Shown here: one piece after another, positions 16,069-23,133 of the stretch | How positions within the stretch are numbered: position 1 is the stretch's first letter | How the letters are laid out: each line of letters opens with the position of its first letter | DNA from: Bacilli bacterium | GTDB lineage: Bacteria > Bacillota_I > Bacilli_A > RF39 > UBA660 | NCBI GenBank assembly: GCA_017459965.1 | Contig: JAFUBW010000003.1 | Span: 1 to 44,574 of the forward strand | Direction of reading: 5' to 3' | Length of the DNA stretch: 44,574 nt | Made by a program: the position numbers and the translations under genes | The notes under the pieces: model-generated | Database searches by the model: none | Seen by the model: the letters and a program-made list of their open reading frames with translations, nothing else | What the model was told of the DNA's origin: nothing

Positions 16069-16272
16069 ATGAGTGAAAAAGAAAATATAATTGTTAAATA
16101 TGGTAAAATGTATGAGGATAAATTAAAGTCAATGGATTATAAGAATTCTGATGTTGAAAAATTATTAAATGTATGGATTAAAAGGGCACTTACTTTTTTA
16201 AAAGAAAATCCTCAAATAACTAATGAGGAATTAGAAAATTATTTACTTGGGAAAAGTAATATTTTAAAATAA
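16069..16272 (+). CDS. Small uncharacterised helical protein
   Basis: The product is 67 residues, charged and helical (KYGKMYEDKLKSMDYKNSDV...KLLNVWIKRALTFLKENPQI), with no transmembrane segment and no family that I recognise. The preferred ATG is preceded by GGGAAG at 7 nt. An in-frame ATG at 16054 overlaps the trpS stop but lacks a ribosome-binding site of its own. It is probably the last gene of the ygjP-to-trpS operon, since the next promoter lies after it. Confidence 0.6.
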   Translation: MSEKENIIVKYGKMYEDKLKSMDYKNSDVEKLLNVWIKRALTFLKENPQITNEELENYLLGKSNILK

Positions 16273-16291
16273 TAAAACTTTTCCTTTTTTA

Positions 16292-16320
16292 TTGTCTTTT
16301 TATACTTAAAATGTTATAAT
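16292..16320 (+). promoter_or_regulatory. Promoter of the DUF1292 gene
   Basis: TTGTCT (16292-16297), a 17-bp spacer and TATAAT (16315-16320) with an upstream TG (TGTTATAAT) lie 29 bp before the start. Confidence 0.75.
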
Positions 16321-16349
16321 AATTCATAGAATACGAAAGGGAATTAAAT

Positions 16350-16598
16350 ATGGATAAGAAAGTATTAATTACTAATTCACAGGGTGCACAAGTTCAAGCT
16401 GATGTTGTTATGGCATTTGAACTCAATAATAATCAAAAATATATTGTTTATACATTTAATGAAAGAGATAATGATAATATAAAGACTTATGTTTCAAAGA
16501 TAAGAGAAGAAAATGGTGAAATATATTTTGATTCAATAATAGACGAAGAAGAATGGAAGAATGTAAGAAATGCCATTATGGATGAAACCATAAATTAG
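16350..16598 (+). CDS. DUF1292 family protein (YrzB-like)
   Basis: This is a small soluble protein of 82 residues with the DUF1292 pattern: an N-terminal beta-strand pair with FELNNNQKYIVYTFNERDND, then the conserved YVSKIREENGEIYFDSIIDEE-type segment and a C-terminal WKNVRNAI helix. Family members are widespread in Firmicutes and have no established biochemical function. Start: ATG after GAAAGGGAA. It is followed 10 nt later by another small gene with a strong Shine-Dalgarno sequence, so the two probably form one transcript. Confidence 0.85.
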   Translation: MDKKVLITNSQGAQVQADVVMAFELNNNQKYIVYTFNERDNDNIKTYVSKIREENGEIYFDSIIDEEEWKNVRNAIMDETIN

Positions 16599-16608
16599 GA
16601 GGTTAATT

Positions 16609-16872
16609 ATGAGATTTGTAAATCCAAATTTTAGAGGTAAAGAAAAAAAATTAAATAATGAGATTAAAAAAGAAAAAGAAGAATTATTATCGCTAGATGA
16701 AATATTAAAAAATGGTAATAGAATCAATAATCAAATAGAATTGATTGATTATCCACATAATGCAAAAATTACAAATGTACCAAGAACAATTACAGTTAAT
16801 ATTAATCAATTAGGAACATTAAATGTAAAGTATAGTAACATGATTGATAACAATATTAAAAATGTTATGTGA
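16609..16872 (+). CDS. Uncharacterised 87-residue protein
   Basis: The first third is a very basic and acidic helix (GKEKKLNNEIKKEKEELLSL). The second half is beta-like (HNAKITNVPRTITVNINQLG). No hydrophobic segment is present and I recognise no family. An excellent TAGGAGG precedes the ATG. It is probably co-transcribed with the DUF1292 gene. The promoter of the next gene begins immediately after its stop codon. Confidence 0.65.
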   Translation: MRFVNPNFRGKEKKLNNEIKKEKEELLSLDEILKNGNRINNQIELIDYPHNAKITNVPRTITVNINQLGTLNVKYSNMIDNNIKNVM

Positions 16873-16901
16873 TTGATAAGAATTATTATATATGATATAA
16901 T
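16873..16901 (+). promoter_or_regulatory. Strong sigma-A promoter with extended -10
   Basis: TTGATA (16873-16878), a 17-bp spacer and TGATATAAT (-10 at 16896-16901) lie 26 bp before the next gene. Confidence 0.8.
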
Positions 16902-16927
16902 TTAAAGGATGCAATGAGGTGAAAATA

Positions 16928-17431
16928 ATGAAATCAAAAATAAAAAAATTAATGAAAAATAAAAAATTTGTTATGTTTTTAATACTATTTATAATATTAT
17001 TAGTATGTTTAATAATAATAGGAGGTATCTTTTTCCCTGGTAGAGGATCAAATTATGGAAATAGATTAGATGGTATTAAAAATATAAGTTTTACAGATAA
17101 AGATAAAGAAAAAATTATAAATTCTATCAAAAATAATGATAAAGTAACAGAAGCAAAAATGAATGTGCATGGTAAAATAATTAATATTATTTTTAATGTA
17201 AATAAAGATGTTTCTGTAGATGATGCAAGGGCTATCGCAGCTTCTTCATTAGAAAAAATTTCAGATAAAGTTAAAGGATTTTATGATATTCAATTTATGA
17301 TTTCTAAAACAGAAGAAGAAGGCGCAGAAGTACAAATAACAAATGATGATGGTTCAACAACTACAGAAATAAGAAAACAATTTCCAATAATGGGATATAA
17401 GAATTCTAATAAGGATAATATAGTTTGGTAG
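16928..17431 (+). CDS. Single-pass membrane protein with extracytoplasmic domain, unknown function
   Basis: This 167-residue protein has a basic N-terminus (MKSKIKKLMKNKK), one strong transmembrane helix at about 15-37 and then a soluble domain of ~125 residues. A section resembling SVDDARAIAASSLEKISDKV followed by YDIQFMIS gives an alpha-beta pattern, loosely like small beta-alpha-beta surface domains. The C-terminus carries DDGSTTTEIRKQFPIMGYKN. I recognise no family. I chose the ATG after GAGGTG; a GTG 9 nt earlier lies inside that Shine-Dalgarno. It is the first gene of the envelope cluster that continues with the GGDEF receptor 8 nt downstream. Confidence 0.75.
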   Translation: MKSKIKKLMKNKKFVMFLILFIILLVCLIIIGGIFFPGRGSNYGNRLDGIKNISFTDKDKEKIINSIKNNDKVTEAKMNVHGKIINIIFNVNKDVSVDDARAIAASSLEKISDKVKGFYDIQFMISKTEEEGAEVQITNDDGSTTTEIRKQFPIMGYKNSNKDNIVW

Positions 17432-17439
17432 GTTAAAAT

Positions 17440-19506
17440 ATGAAAAAGAAAAGAAAGAAAACTAGATTAAAGAAATTATTATTTATATTAATACCAATCG
17501 TTGTAATTATAGCTATAATTTTTATTGGTGTATATACAAAAAATGAAAATGATAAAAAAGGTGTCTTTTCAATATTAGAAAAAAGATGGATAGAAAAAAA
17601 TAAATCTACAGTTGTAGATGTATCTGTTATTAATGATTTACCTTTATTTGGAGATGAAGGAGATGGAGTATTTTTTGATTTCTTAAATGACTTCGAAAAA
17701 GAAACTAATTTAAAATTTAATATGATTCCATATTCTATGAGTAAATCTTCTTCAGATAGTGGTTATTCATTTCAGATTAATAATAAAACTAAATTAAGTG
17801 ACAATGAATTATTATTATATAAAGACAATTATGTAATGATTAGTAAAGAAAGTGAAAAAATAAAAGATCTTTCTTCTTTGAAAAATTCAGTTATTGGGGT
17901 ATTAGATACAGATTTAAGTACAATTAAAGAATTTTTGAGTACAAATGATAGCATAGTTTTTAATACATATAATGATATAGATTCGATAGTTTCAGCACTT
18001 AATTCAAATGATGTTAAATATGCTATTATACCTAATAATATATATATAGATAAAACACTTAAAAATAACTATTATATAGTATATAATGCATCAGATATTT
18101 ATACTAATTATGTTTTAAGTGTAAATGGTAATGAAAAAGTATTAAATAGTATTATTAAAAAATATTATATAAGATGGATGAATGAAAAGTTTGATTCTTC
18201 ATATAATTCTAGATTGTTTGAACTTTATATAGAACAAAAAGGTTTAGATGAAGTTGCAAAAGCAGATTTTTCGTCAAAGGATTATGTTTATGGTTATATA
18301 AAGAATATTCCATATGAAACTGAAATAAATAATGATTTTATAGGATTTAACAGTGAAATATTAGATGAATTTGCTAAAGCAATGGGAGTTACTTTTAAAG
18401 TTAAAGAATTTAATTCATTAGATGATTTAACAAGTGCATTAAATGATGGAAAAGTTGATGTTGCATTTAATTATTATAAATACAATAATTTAACTAATAA
18501 ATTTGATTATACTTTTTCACCATATAATGAAAAATTAGCAGTATTAACAAGTATTAATAATACTACAACTACAATGAATTCCCTTGTTTCATTAAAAGGT
18601 CAAAAAGTATATATGCTTGATAATAAATTAGCAAATTATATTGAAGATAATACTGATATAGATGTAAAATTGTTTAAAAAGTCATCTACATTATTTAATT
18701 CACTAAATGATGAAAGTATTGTTATAATTGATTATAATACATACAATTATTATAAAAATAATGAGTTGAGTAGTTTTAAAGTTATATATGAAGATACAAT
18801 AGATACAGATTTTAATTTTATATTAGTTAATTCTAATAAAAATAAAACATTTATAAGTTTATTTAAATATTATATATCTACAATAGATACAAATTTATAC
18901 AAATCTCGTGCTTTATTAAAATTTAGTAATGATAGTAAAAAAATTGATTTAACTTATATATATTTCATAATTGGTATTGTTGTATTAACTGTATTTAGTA
19001 TTGTATATTTTAAAAATAGAACAATATCAAGTAAGATAAGAAAAGAAGATAAAATGAAATTTGTTGACCATTTAACATCTTTAAAAAATCGTCATTATTT
19101 AAATCAAAATTATTTAAAATGGCAAGCAAACAAAATTTATCCACAAGCAATAATAGTTGTTAATGTAAATAAAATTGGACATATAAATGATGTATATGGT
19201 CATGAAGAAGGGGATATGGTATTAAAACAAGCAGCAAATATATTAATTAATAATCAATTAGAACAAAGTGATATAGTAAGAACAAATGGGGATGAATTCT
19301 TAATATATTTAGTTGGTTATGAAGAATCAAAGGTTATAACATATATGAGAAGATTATATAAAGAATTTAAAAATTTACCATATAAATTTGGTGCATCTTT
19401 AGGTTATAGTATGATTCTTGATGATGTAAAAACAATTGATGATGCAATTAATGAAGCTGTACTTGAAATAAAGACTAATAAGGAGTCTACAGACGAAAAT
19501 AAATAA
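17440..19506 (+). CDS. Membrane receptor with two SBP-like sensor domains and a degenerate GGDEF domain
   Basis: The 688 residues run as follows: a basic N-terminus and helix at about 11-30; two tandem substrate-binding-protein-like (family 3) extracytoplasmic domains at roughly 55-270 and 280-500; a second transmembrane helix near 508-528; and a cytoplasmic GGDEF domain. Active GGDEF domains make cyclic di-GMP and need an Asp in a DxD-like motif and the Glu of GGDEF for metal. Here the first motif reads N575-V-N577 (VVNVNKIGHIND), so the metal-binding Asp is Asn. The signature is NGDEF (616-620), with the first Gly replaced. The guanine-contact Asn in IND and the YGHEEGD segment are kept. 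It is probably not a cyclase; binding of a nucleotide is possible. It lies in an envelope cluster just before the YihY and LtaS genes. Confidence 0.85.
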   Translation: MKKKRKKTRLKKLLFILIPIVVIIAIIFIGVYTKNENDKKGVFSILEKRWIEKNKSTVVDVSVINDLPLFGDEGDGVFFDFLNDFEKETNLKFNMIPYSMSKSSSDSGYSFQINNKTKLSDNELLLYKDNYVMISKESEKIKDLSSLKNSVIGVLDTDLSTIKEFLSTNDSIVFNTYNDIDSIVSALNSNDVKYAIIPNNIYIDKTLKNNYYIVYNASDIYTNYVLSVNGNEKVLNSIIKKYYIRWMNEKFDSSYNSRLFELYIEQKGLDEVAKADFSSKDYVYGYIKNIPYETEINNDFIGFNSEILDEFAKAMGVTFKVKEFNSLDDLTSALNDGKVDVAFNYYKYNNLTNKFDYTFSPYNEKLAVLTSINNTTTTMNSLVSLKGQKVYMLDNKLANYIEDNTDIDVKLFKKSSTLFNSLNDESIVIIDYNTYNYYKNNELSSFKVIYEDTIDTDFNFILVNSNKNKTFISLFKYYISTIDTNLYKSRALLKFSNDSKKIDLTYIYFIIGIVVLTVFSIVYFKNRTISSKIRKEDKMKFVDHLTSLKNRHYLNQNYLKWQANKIYPQAIIVVNVNKIGHINDVYGHEEGDMVLKQAANILINNQLEQSDIVRTNGDEFLIYLVGYEESKVITYMRRLYKEFKNLPYKFGASLGYSMILDDVKTIDDAINEAVLEIKTNKESTDENK

Positions 19507-19523
19507 TCATAAGGTGTGATATT

Positions 19524-20357
19524 ATGGAACAAATCAATAACAAATTGGGTAAATTTTTATCCGATATAATAAAATTAATAAGAAAGCCAGTTATGTCTAT
19601 TTTACCAGGACAATTGTCTTTCTTTTTATTACTATCATTAATTCCAATGATATTAATCTTGGGTTTAATATTTTCTACAGTATCTATTTCAATAAATGAT
19701 ATATCTCAAATAGTAAAGAGTAGTTTACCTGCTAATACAAGTAGTTTGATTATGCCGCTTCTTTCAGGAAGAGGTATAGATTATAATATTTGGATTTTAA
19801 TTATTTCTGCGTTATTACTTGTATCAAAAGGTACAAAATCAATAATAAGAGTTGCGGATACAATATATGGAATAAGAGAAAAAAATTCTATAAAGATAAC
19901 TATAAAATCTATATTATTATCAATACAATTAATACTATTATTAACATTTATAATAATATTTCCTATATTAGGAACTAGAATATTGCATGTATTAGATAAT
20001 TTTAAAATAGTATCTAATATGACTGATAATTTTATTTATATATTTAATATATTAAAATGGCCAATTACTATGTTTGTAATATATATTAATTTAAAAGTAA
20101 TGTATAAAATTTCACCAAATAAACCTATACCAAAAGATTCAGTAATAACTGGAGCAGCATTTACTTCTGTTTTATGGGTTATAATAACAGCTCTTTATTC
20201 ATTTTATATAACTCATTTAACAAAATATAATATATTTTATGGTGGTGCTTCAAATATAATTATTTTAATGTTATGGATTTATTTGATTAGTTATATATTT
20301 GTTTTAGGAATGAGTATAAATGCGAGTTATTTAAAAAATCAAAATGATTTACAGTAA
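19524..20357 (+). CDS. YihY/BrkB family integral membrane protein
   Basis: This is a 277-residue protein with about six transmembrane helices. The conserved family start is present (LPGQLSFFLLLSLIPMILILG, close to the family 'aaalAyytllSl.P'), as is SKGTKSIIRVADTIYGI and the terminal GGASNIIILMLWIYLISYIFVLG block, which is diagnostic of YihY/BrkB. These proteins were once annotated as ribonuclease BN; a transport or lipid-related envelope function is now considered more likely but is not established. Start: ATG after AAGGTG. It follows the GGDEF receptor after 17 nt and is probably in the same operon. Confidence 0.92.
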   Translation: MEQINNKLGKFLSDIIKLIRKPVMSILPGQLSFFLLLSLIPMILILGLIFSTVSISINDISQIVKSSLPANTSSLIMPLLSGRGIDYNIWILIISALLLVSKGTKSIIRVADTIYGIREKNSIKITIKSILLSIQLILLLTFIIIFPILGTRILHVLDNFKIVSNMTDNFIYIFNILKWPITMFVIYINLKVMYKISPNKPIPKDSVITGAAFTSVLWVIITALYSFYITHLTKYNIFYGGASNIIILMLWIYLISYIFVLGMSINASYLKNQNDLQ

Positions 20358-20400
20358 TTAATAAATTTTATATAAAACTATATAAAATTATAATAAAAAA

Positions 20401-20409
20401 TGGTATAAT
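20401..20409 (+). promoter_or_regulatory. Extended -10 promoter of ltaS
   Basis: TGGTATAAT (-10 at 20404-20409) lies 24 bp before the preferred TTG start. No good -35 box is visible, only A/T-rich sequence. Confidence 0.6.
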
Positions 20410-20433
20410 TTTAATGTTATGGAGGTAATCACT

Positions 20434-22464
20434 TTGAAACAAAAAGTAAAGAATATTATAAGAAAAATAAAAAAATTTAATTATAAATATTATTTTAATA
20501 CAAGTATATTATTTTTTACATTCGTAATAACAAATTTAATAAATGGTATGTTATTAAGATTTTTTACTGTACATAATTATTTTGCTATTAAACCAATACT
20601 TGCTGATTTAGCACTTATATTATTACTTGGATCATTTGTATATTTATTTAAACCAAAAAATAGATTTAAGTATTTACTAATAGTATCATTAATATTTAAT
20701 GTTATATGTATAGTTAATTCACTTTATTATACATATTATATGTCATTTGCGTCTTTTTCATTAATTGCAGTTTCCCTAACTGTTGTAGATGTTGGAGATG
20801 CAGTTACAAAAAATGTAATGCAACCAAAAGACTTTATATTTTTATGGCAAATAATAACACTTTTTATAGTACATGCTAAATTAAAGAAAAAAGGCCATTA
20901 TGTAAGAGTTGCGTCAAAAGAAAATAAGAAAAAAAGGTTTACAGGTACAATAATATCTGCTATATGCGTATATGCATTATTCTTTGCGACAGTAACATCT
21001 GTTGAATATTCAAGGCTTGCTAAACAATGGAATAGAGAATTCTTAGTTTCTAAATTTGGAGTATATACATATCAGTTAAATGATTTATTTAAAAGTTTAG
21101 ATGCTAAATTTAATACATTATTTGGATATGATAATGCAGCAAAAGAATTTAGAGATTACTATAGTATTAAAGAAGCACATAAATCTAATGAATATACTAA
21201 TATGTTTAAAGATTATAATTTAATATTAATACATGCTGAAAGTATTCAAAATGTAGCATTAAGACAAACATTTAATGGACAACAAGTTGCTCCTAACTTA
21301 AATAGATTAAAAGATGAAGGTATATACTTTAGTAATTATTATGCTCAAGCATCTTCTGGAACATCTTCAGATTCTGAATTTACTATTTCAACATCATTAT
21401 TACCTGTAACTAATGGGGCGGTTGCTATTAGTTATTGGAATAGGGAATATGAAACAATTCAAAAATTATTAAAAAATCAAGGATATAGAACTATAAGTAT
21501 GCACGGTAATACAGGAAGTTTTTGGAATAGAATTAATTTTCATAATTCACTTGGTTATGACAAGTTTTATAGTAAATCAGATTATAATATAGATGAAGTT
21601 ATAGGATTGGGAATATCTGATAAATCATTCTTTTCTCAATCTGTTGATATATTAAAAAAAGAACATGAAGAATATGGTAAATTTATGGCAACACTTATAA
21701 TGCTTTCAAACCATACTCCGTTTGATGAAATAGATAAATATGGAGAATTTCCTGTTGATATAAAAGAAGAAGTAACAACAACAAACGAACTTGGTGAACA
21801 AATAACAGAAACTAAGTCATATCCATATATGGAAGAAACAAAATTAGGTAACTATTTTAAATCAGTTCATTATGCCGATAGCGCTATTGGTGAATTAATG
21901 ACTAAATTAGATGAAAATGGATTGCTTGATAAATCAATTGTTGTTATATATGGTGATCATGATGCAAAACTTCCAAAATCAGATTTTGTTAGATTATATA
22001 ATTATGATAAAGAAATAGATGATATTAAATCAAAAGAAGATGAAACATATATAGATGTGGATTATTTCAAATATGAACTAGATAGATCCGTACCATTCAT
22101 TATATGGTCTAAAGATAAAAAATTATCTAAAACTATTGATACAGCTATGGGAATGTATGATGCTGCACCTACTGTAGAGAATATGCTTGGAGTAATTCCA
22201 ACATATAATATAGGTAATGATATAATGAATTTAAATGATAATATCGTAGTATTTCCTAATGGCAATTGGGTAACAAATAATATTTATTATAATAGTCAAA
22301 AAGATCAATATAAGATATTAAATATGAATTATGTAATTAATAATGATGAAATATCAAAGAATAATGAAATTGCATCTAAAAAATTAAATATATCAAATGA
22401 TATAATACTATATGATTTAATTAAAAATGAAAAAGATAAATTACAAAGGGTAGAAGGTGAGTAA
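20434..22464 (+). CDS. ltaS: LTA synthase family phosphoglycerol transferase
   Basis: LtaS-type enzymes transfer glycerol-phosphate from phosphatidylglycerol to growing lipoteichoic acid on the outer face of the membrane. Seen: five N-terminal transmembrane helices, a linker, and an extracellular sulfatase-fold domain with the nucleophile T310 in SSGTSSDSEF, LSNHTPFD and the metal-binding VVIYGDHDAKLP. Length 676 is normal. I prefer the TTG at 20434 because GGAGGT lies 7 nt upstream. The in-frame ATG at 20419 would overlap that Shine-Dalgarno and has none of its own. The C-terminal 70 residues (after NLNDNIVVF) form a small tail beyond the catalytic domain. It overlaps the SD of the next gene and is part of an envelope operon. 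Confidence 0.92.
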   Translation: MKQKVKNIIRKIKKFNYKYYFNTSILFFTFVITNLINGMLLRFFTVHNYFAIKPILADLALILLLGSFVYLFKPKNRFKYLLIVSLIFNVICIVNSLYYTYYMSFASFSLIAVSLTVVDVGDAVTKNVMQPKDFIFLWQIITLFIVHAKLKKKGHYVRVASKENKKKRFTGTIISAICVYALFFATVTSVEYSRLAKQWNREFLVSKFGVYTYQLNDLFKSLDAKFNTLFGYDNAAKEFRDYYSIKEAHKSNEYTNMFKDYNLILIHAESIQNVALRQTFNGQQVAPNLNRLKDEGIYFSNYYAQASSGTSSDSEFTISTSLLPVTNGAVAISYWNREYETIQKLLKNQGYRTISMHGNTGSFWNRINFHNSLGYDKFYSKSDYNIDEVIGLGISDKSFFSQSVDILKKEHEEYGKFMATLIMLSNHTPFDEIDKYGEFPVDIKEEVTTTNELGEQITETKSYPYMEETKLGNYFKSVHYADSAIGELMTKLDENGLLDKSIVVIYGDHDAKLPKSDFVRLYNYDKEIDDIKSKEDETYIDVDYFKYELDRSVPFIIWSKDKKLSKTIDTAMGMYDAAPTVENMLGVIPTYNIGNDIMNLNDNIVVFPNGNWVTNNIYYNSQKDQYKILNMNYVINNDEISKNNEIASKKLNISNDIILYDLIKNEKDKLQRVEGE

Positions 22465-22465
22465 T

Positions 22466-23122
22466 ATGAGTAAAAATAAAAGAAAAGGCAAGAAAAAAAT
22501 TAGAAGAATAGTTTTATTTGTTATAGTTCTTATTATTGCAGGTGTTTTAGTTTTTATGGCATTAAATAATTCAAATAATAAACAAACTGATGTAAAAAAG
22601 AAAAAAGTAGTAGATAAAATTGATGATTTTGATTATTCTGTTTCAGAAACTGATACTAAATTATTTAAAGATGAGTTTAAAAAATTAAAAACAGAATTAT
22701 CAAAAGACGAAGTAGATAATAAAAAATATTCTGAGTTAGTTGCTAAATTATTCATAATAGATTTCTTTACTTTAGATAATAAGATGACTAAGAATGATGT
22801 AGGTGGGGTTCAATTTGTATATAGTAAATACAAAACTTCATTTATAGATAAAGCTCGTGATGAATTTTATAAATATTTAAAAAATAATTTAGATGGTAAA
22901 AGAAATCAAGATTTACCTAAAGTAAGTAAAATAACTGTAGAATCATCTGAAGAAGTAAATGCTTCATCAGAATTATCTGGAAGTGACTTTTCTTCAATAG
23001 ATCAAGCTTATAAAGTTAATTTATCATGGGAATATGAAGAGGATTTAGGATATCAGAAAAATGCAACTGTTATAGTAGTAAAAGATGATGATAAATTTTC
23101 AGTTGCTAAGTTATCTAATTAA
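22466..23122 (+). CDS. Bitopic membrane protein of unknown function between ltaS and the LCP gene
   Basis: The 218 residues comprise a highly basic cytoplasmic N-terminus (MSKNKRKGKKKIRR), one transmembrane helix at about 14-34, a Lys/Asp-rich linker and an extracytoplasmic domain. Its end (QAYKVNLSWEYEEDLGYQKN, then ATVIVVKDDDKFSVAKL) looks like the beta-rich fold seen in small wall-associated domains. I recognise no family. The ATG lies just after the ltaS stop and is preceded by AAGGTG inside ltaS. Its position between ltaS and the LCP gene, with overlaps on both sides, suggests a partner in teichoic acid or polysaccharide assembly; that is inference. Confidence 0.75.
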   Translation: MSKNKRKGKKKIRRIVLFVIVLIIAGVLVFMALNNSNNKQTDVKKKKVVDKIDDFDYSVSETDTKLFKDEFKKLKTELSKDEVDNKKYSELVAKLFIIDFFTLDNKMTKNDVGGVQFVYSKYKTSFIDKARDEFYKYLKNNLDGKRNQDLPKVSKITVESSEEVNASSELSGSDFSSIDQAYKVNLSWEYEEDLGYQKNATVIVVKDDDKFSVAKLSN

Positions 23123-23133
23123 TGGAGGTAAAT

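Noticed and set aside
17440-19506. Ordinary diguanylate cyclase
   Set aside because: The first metal-site motif is N-V-N and the signature is NGDEF, so catalysis by the usual mechanism is unlikely.
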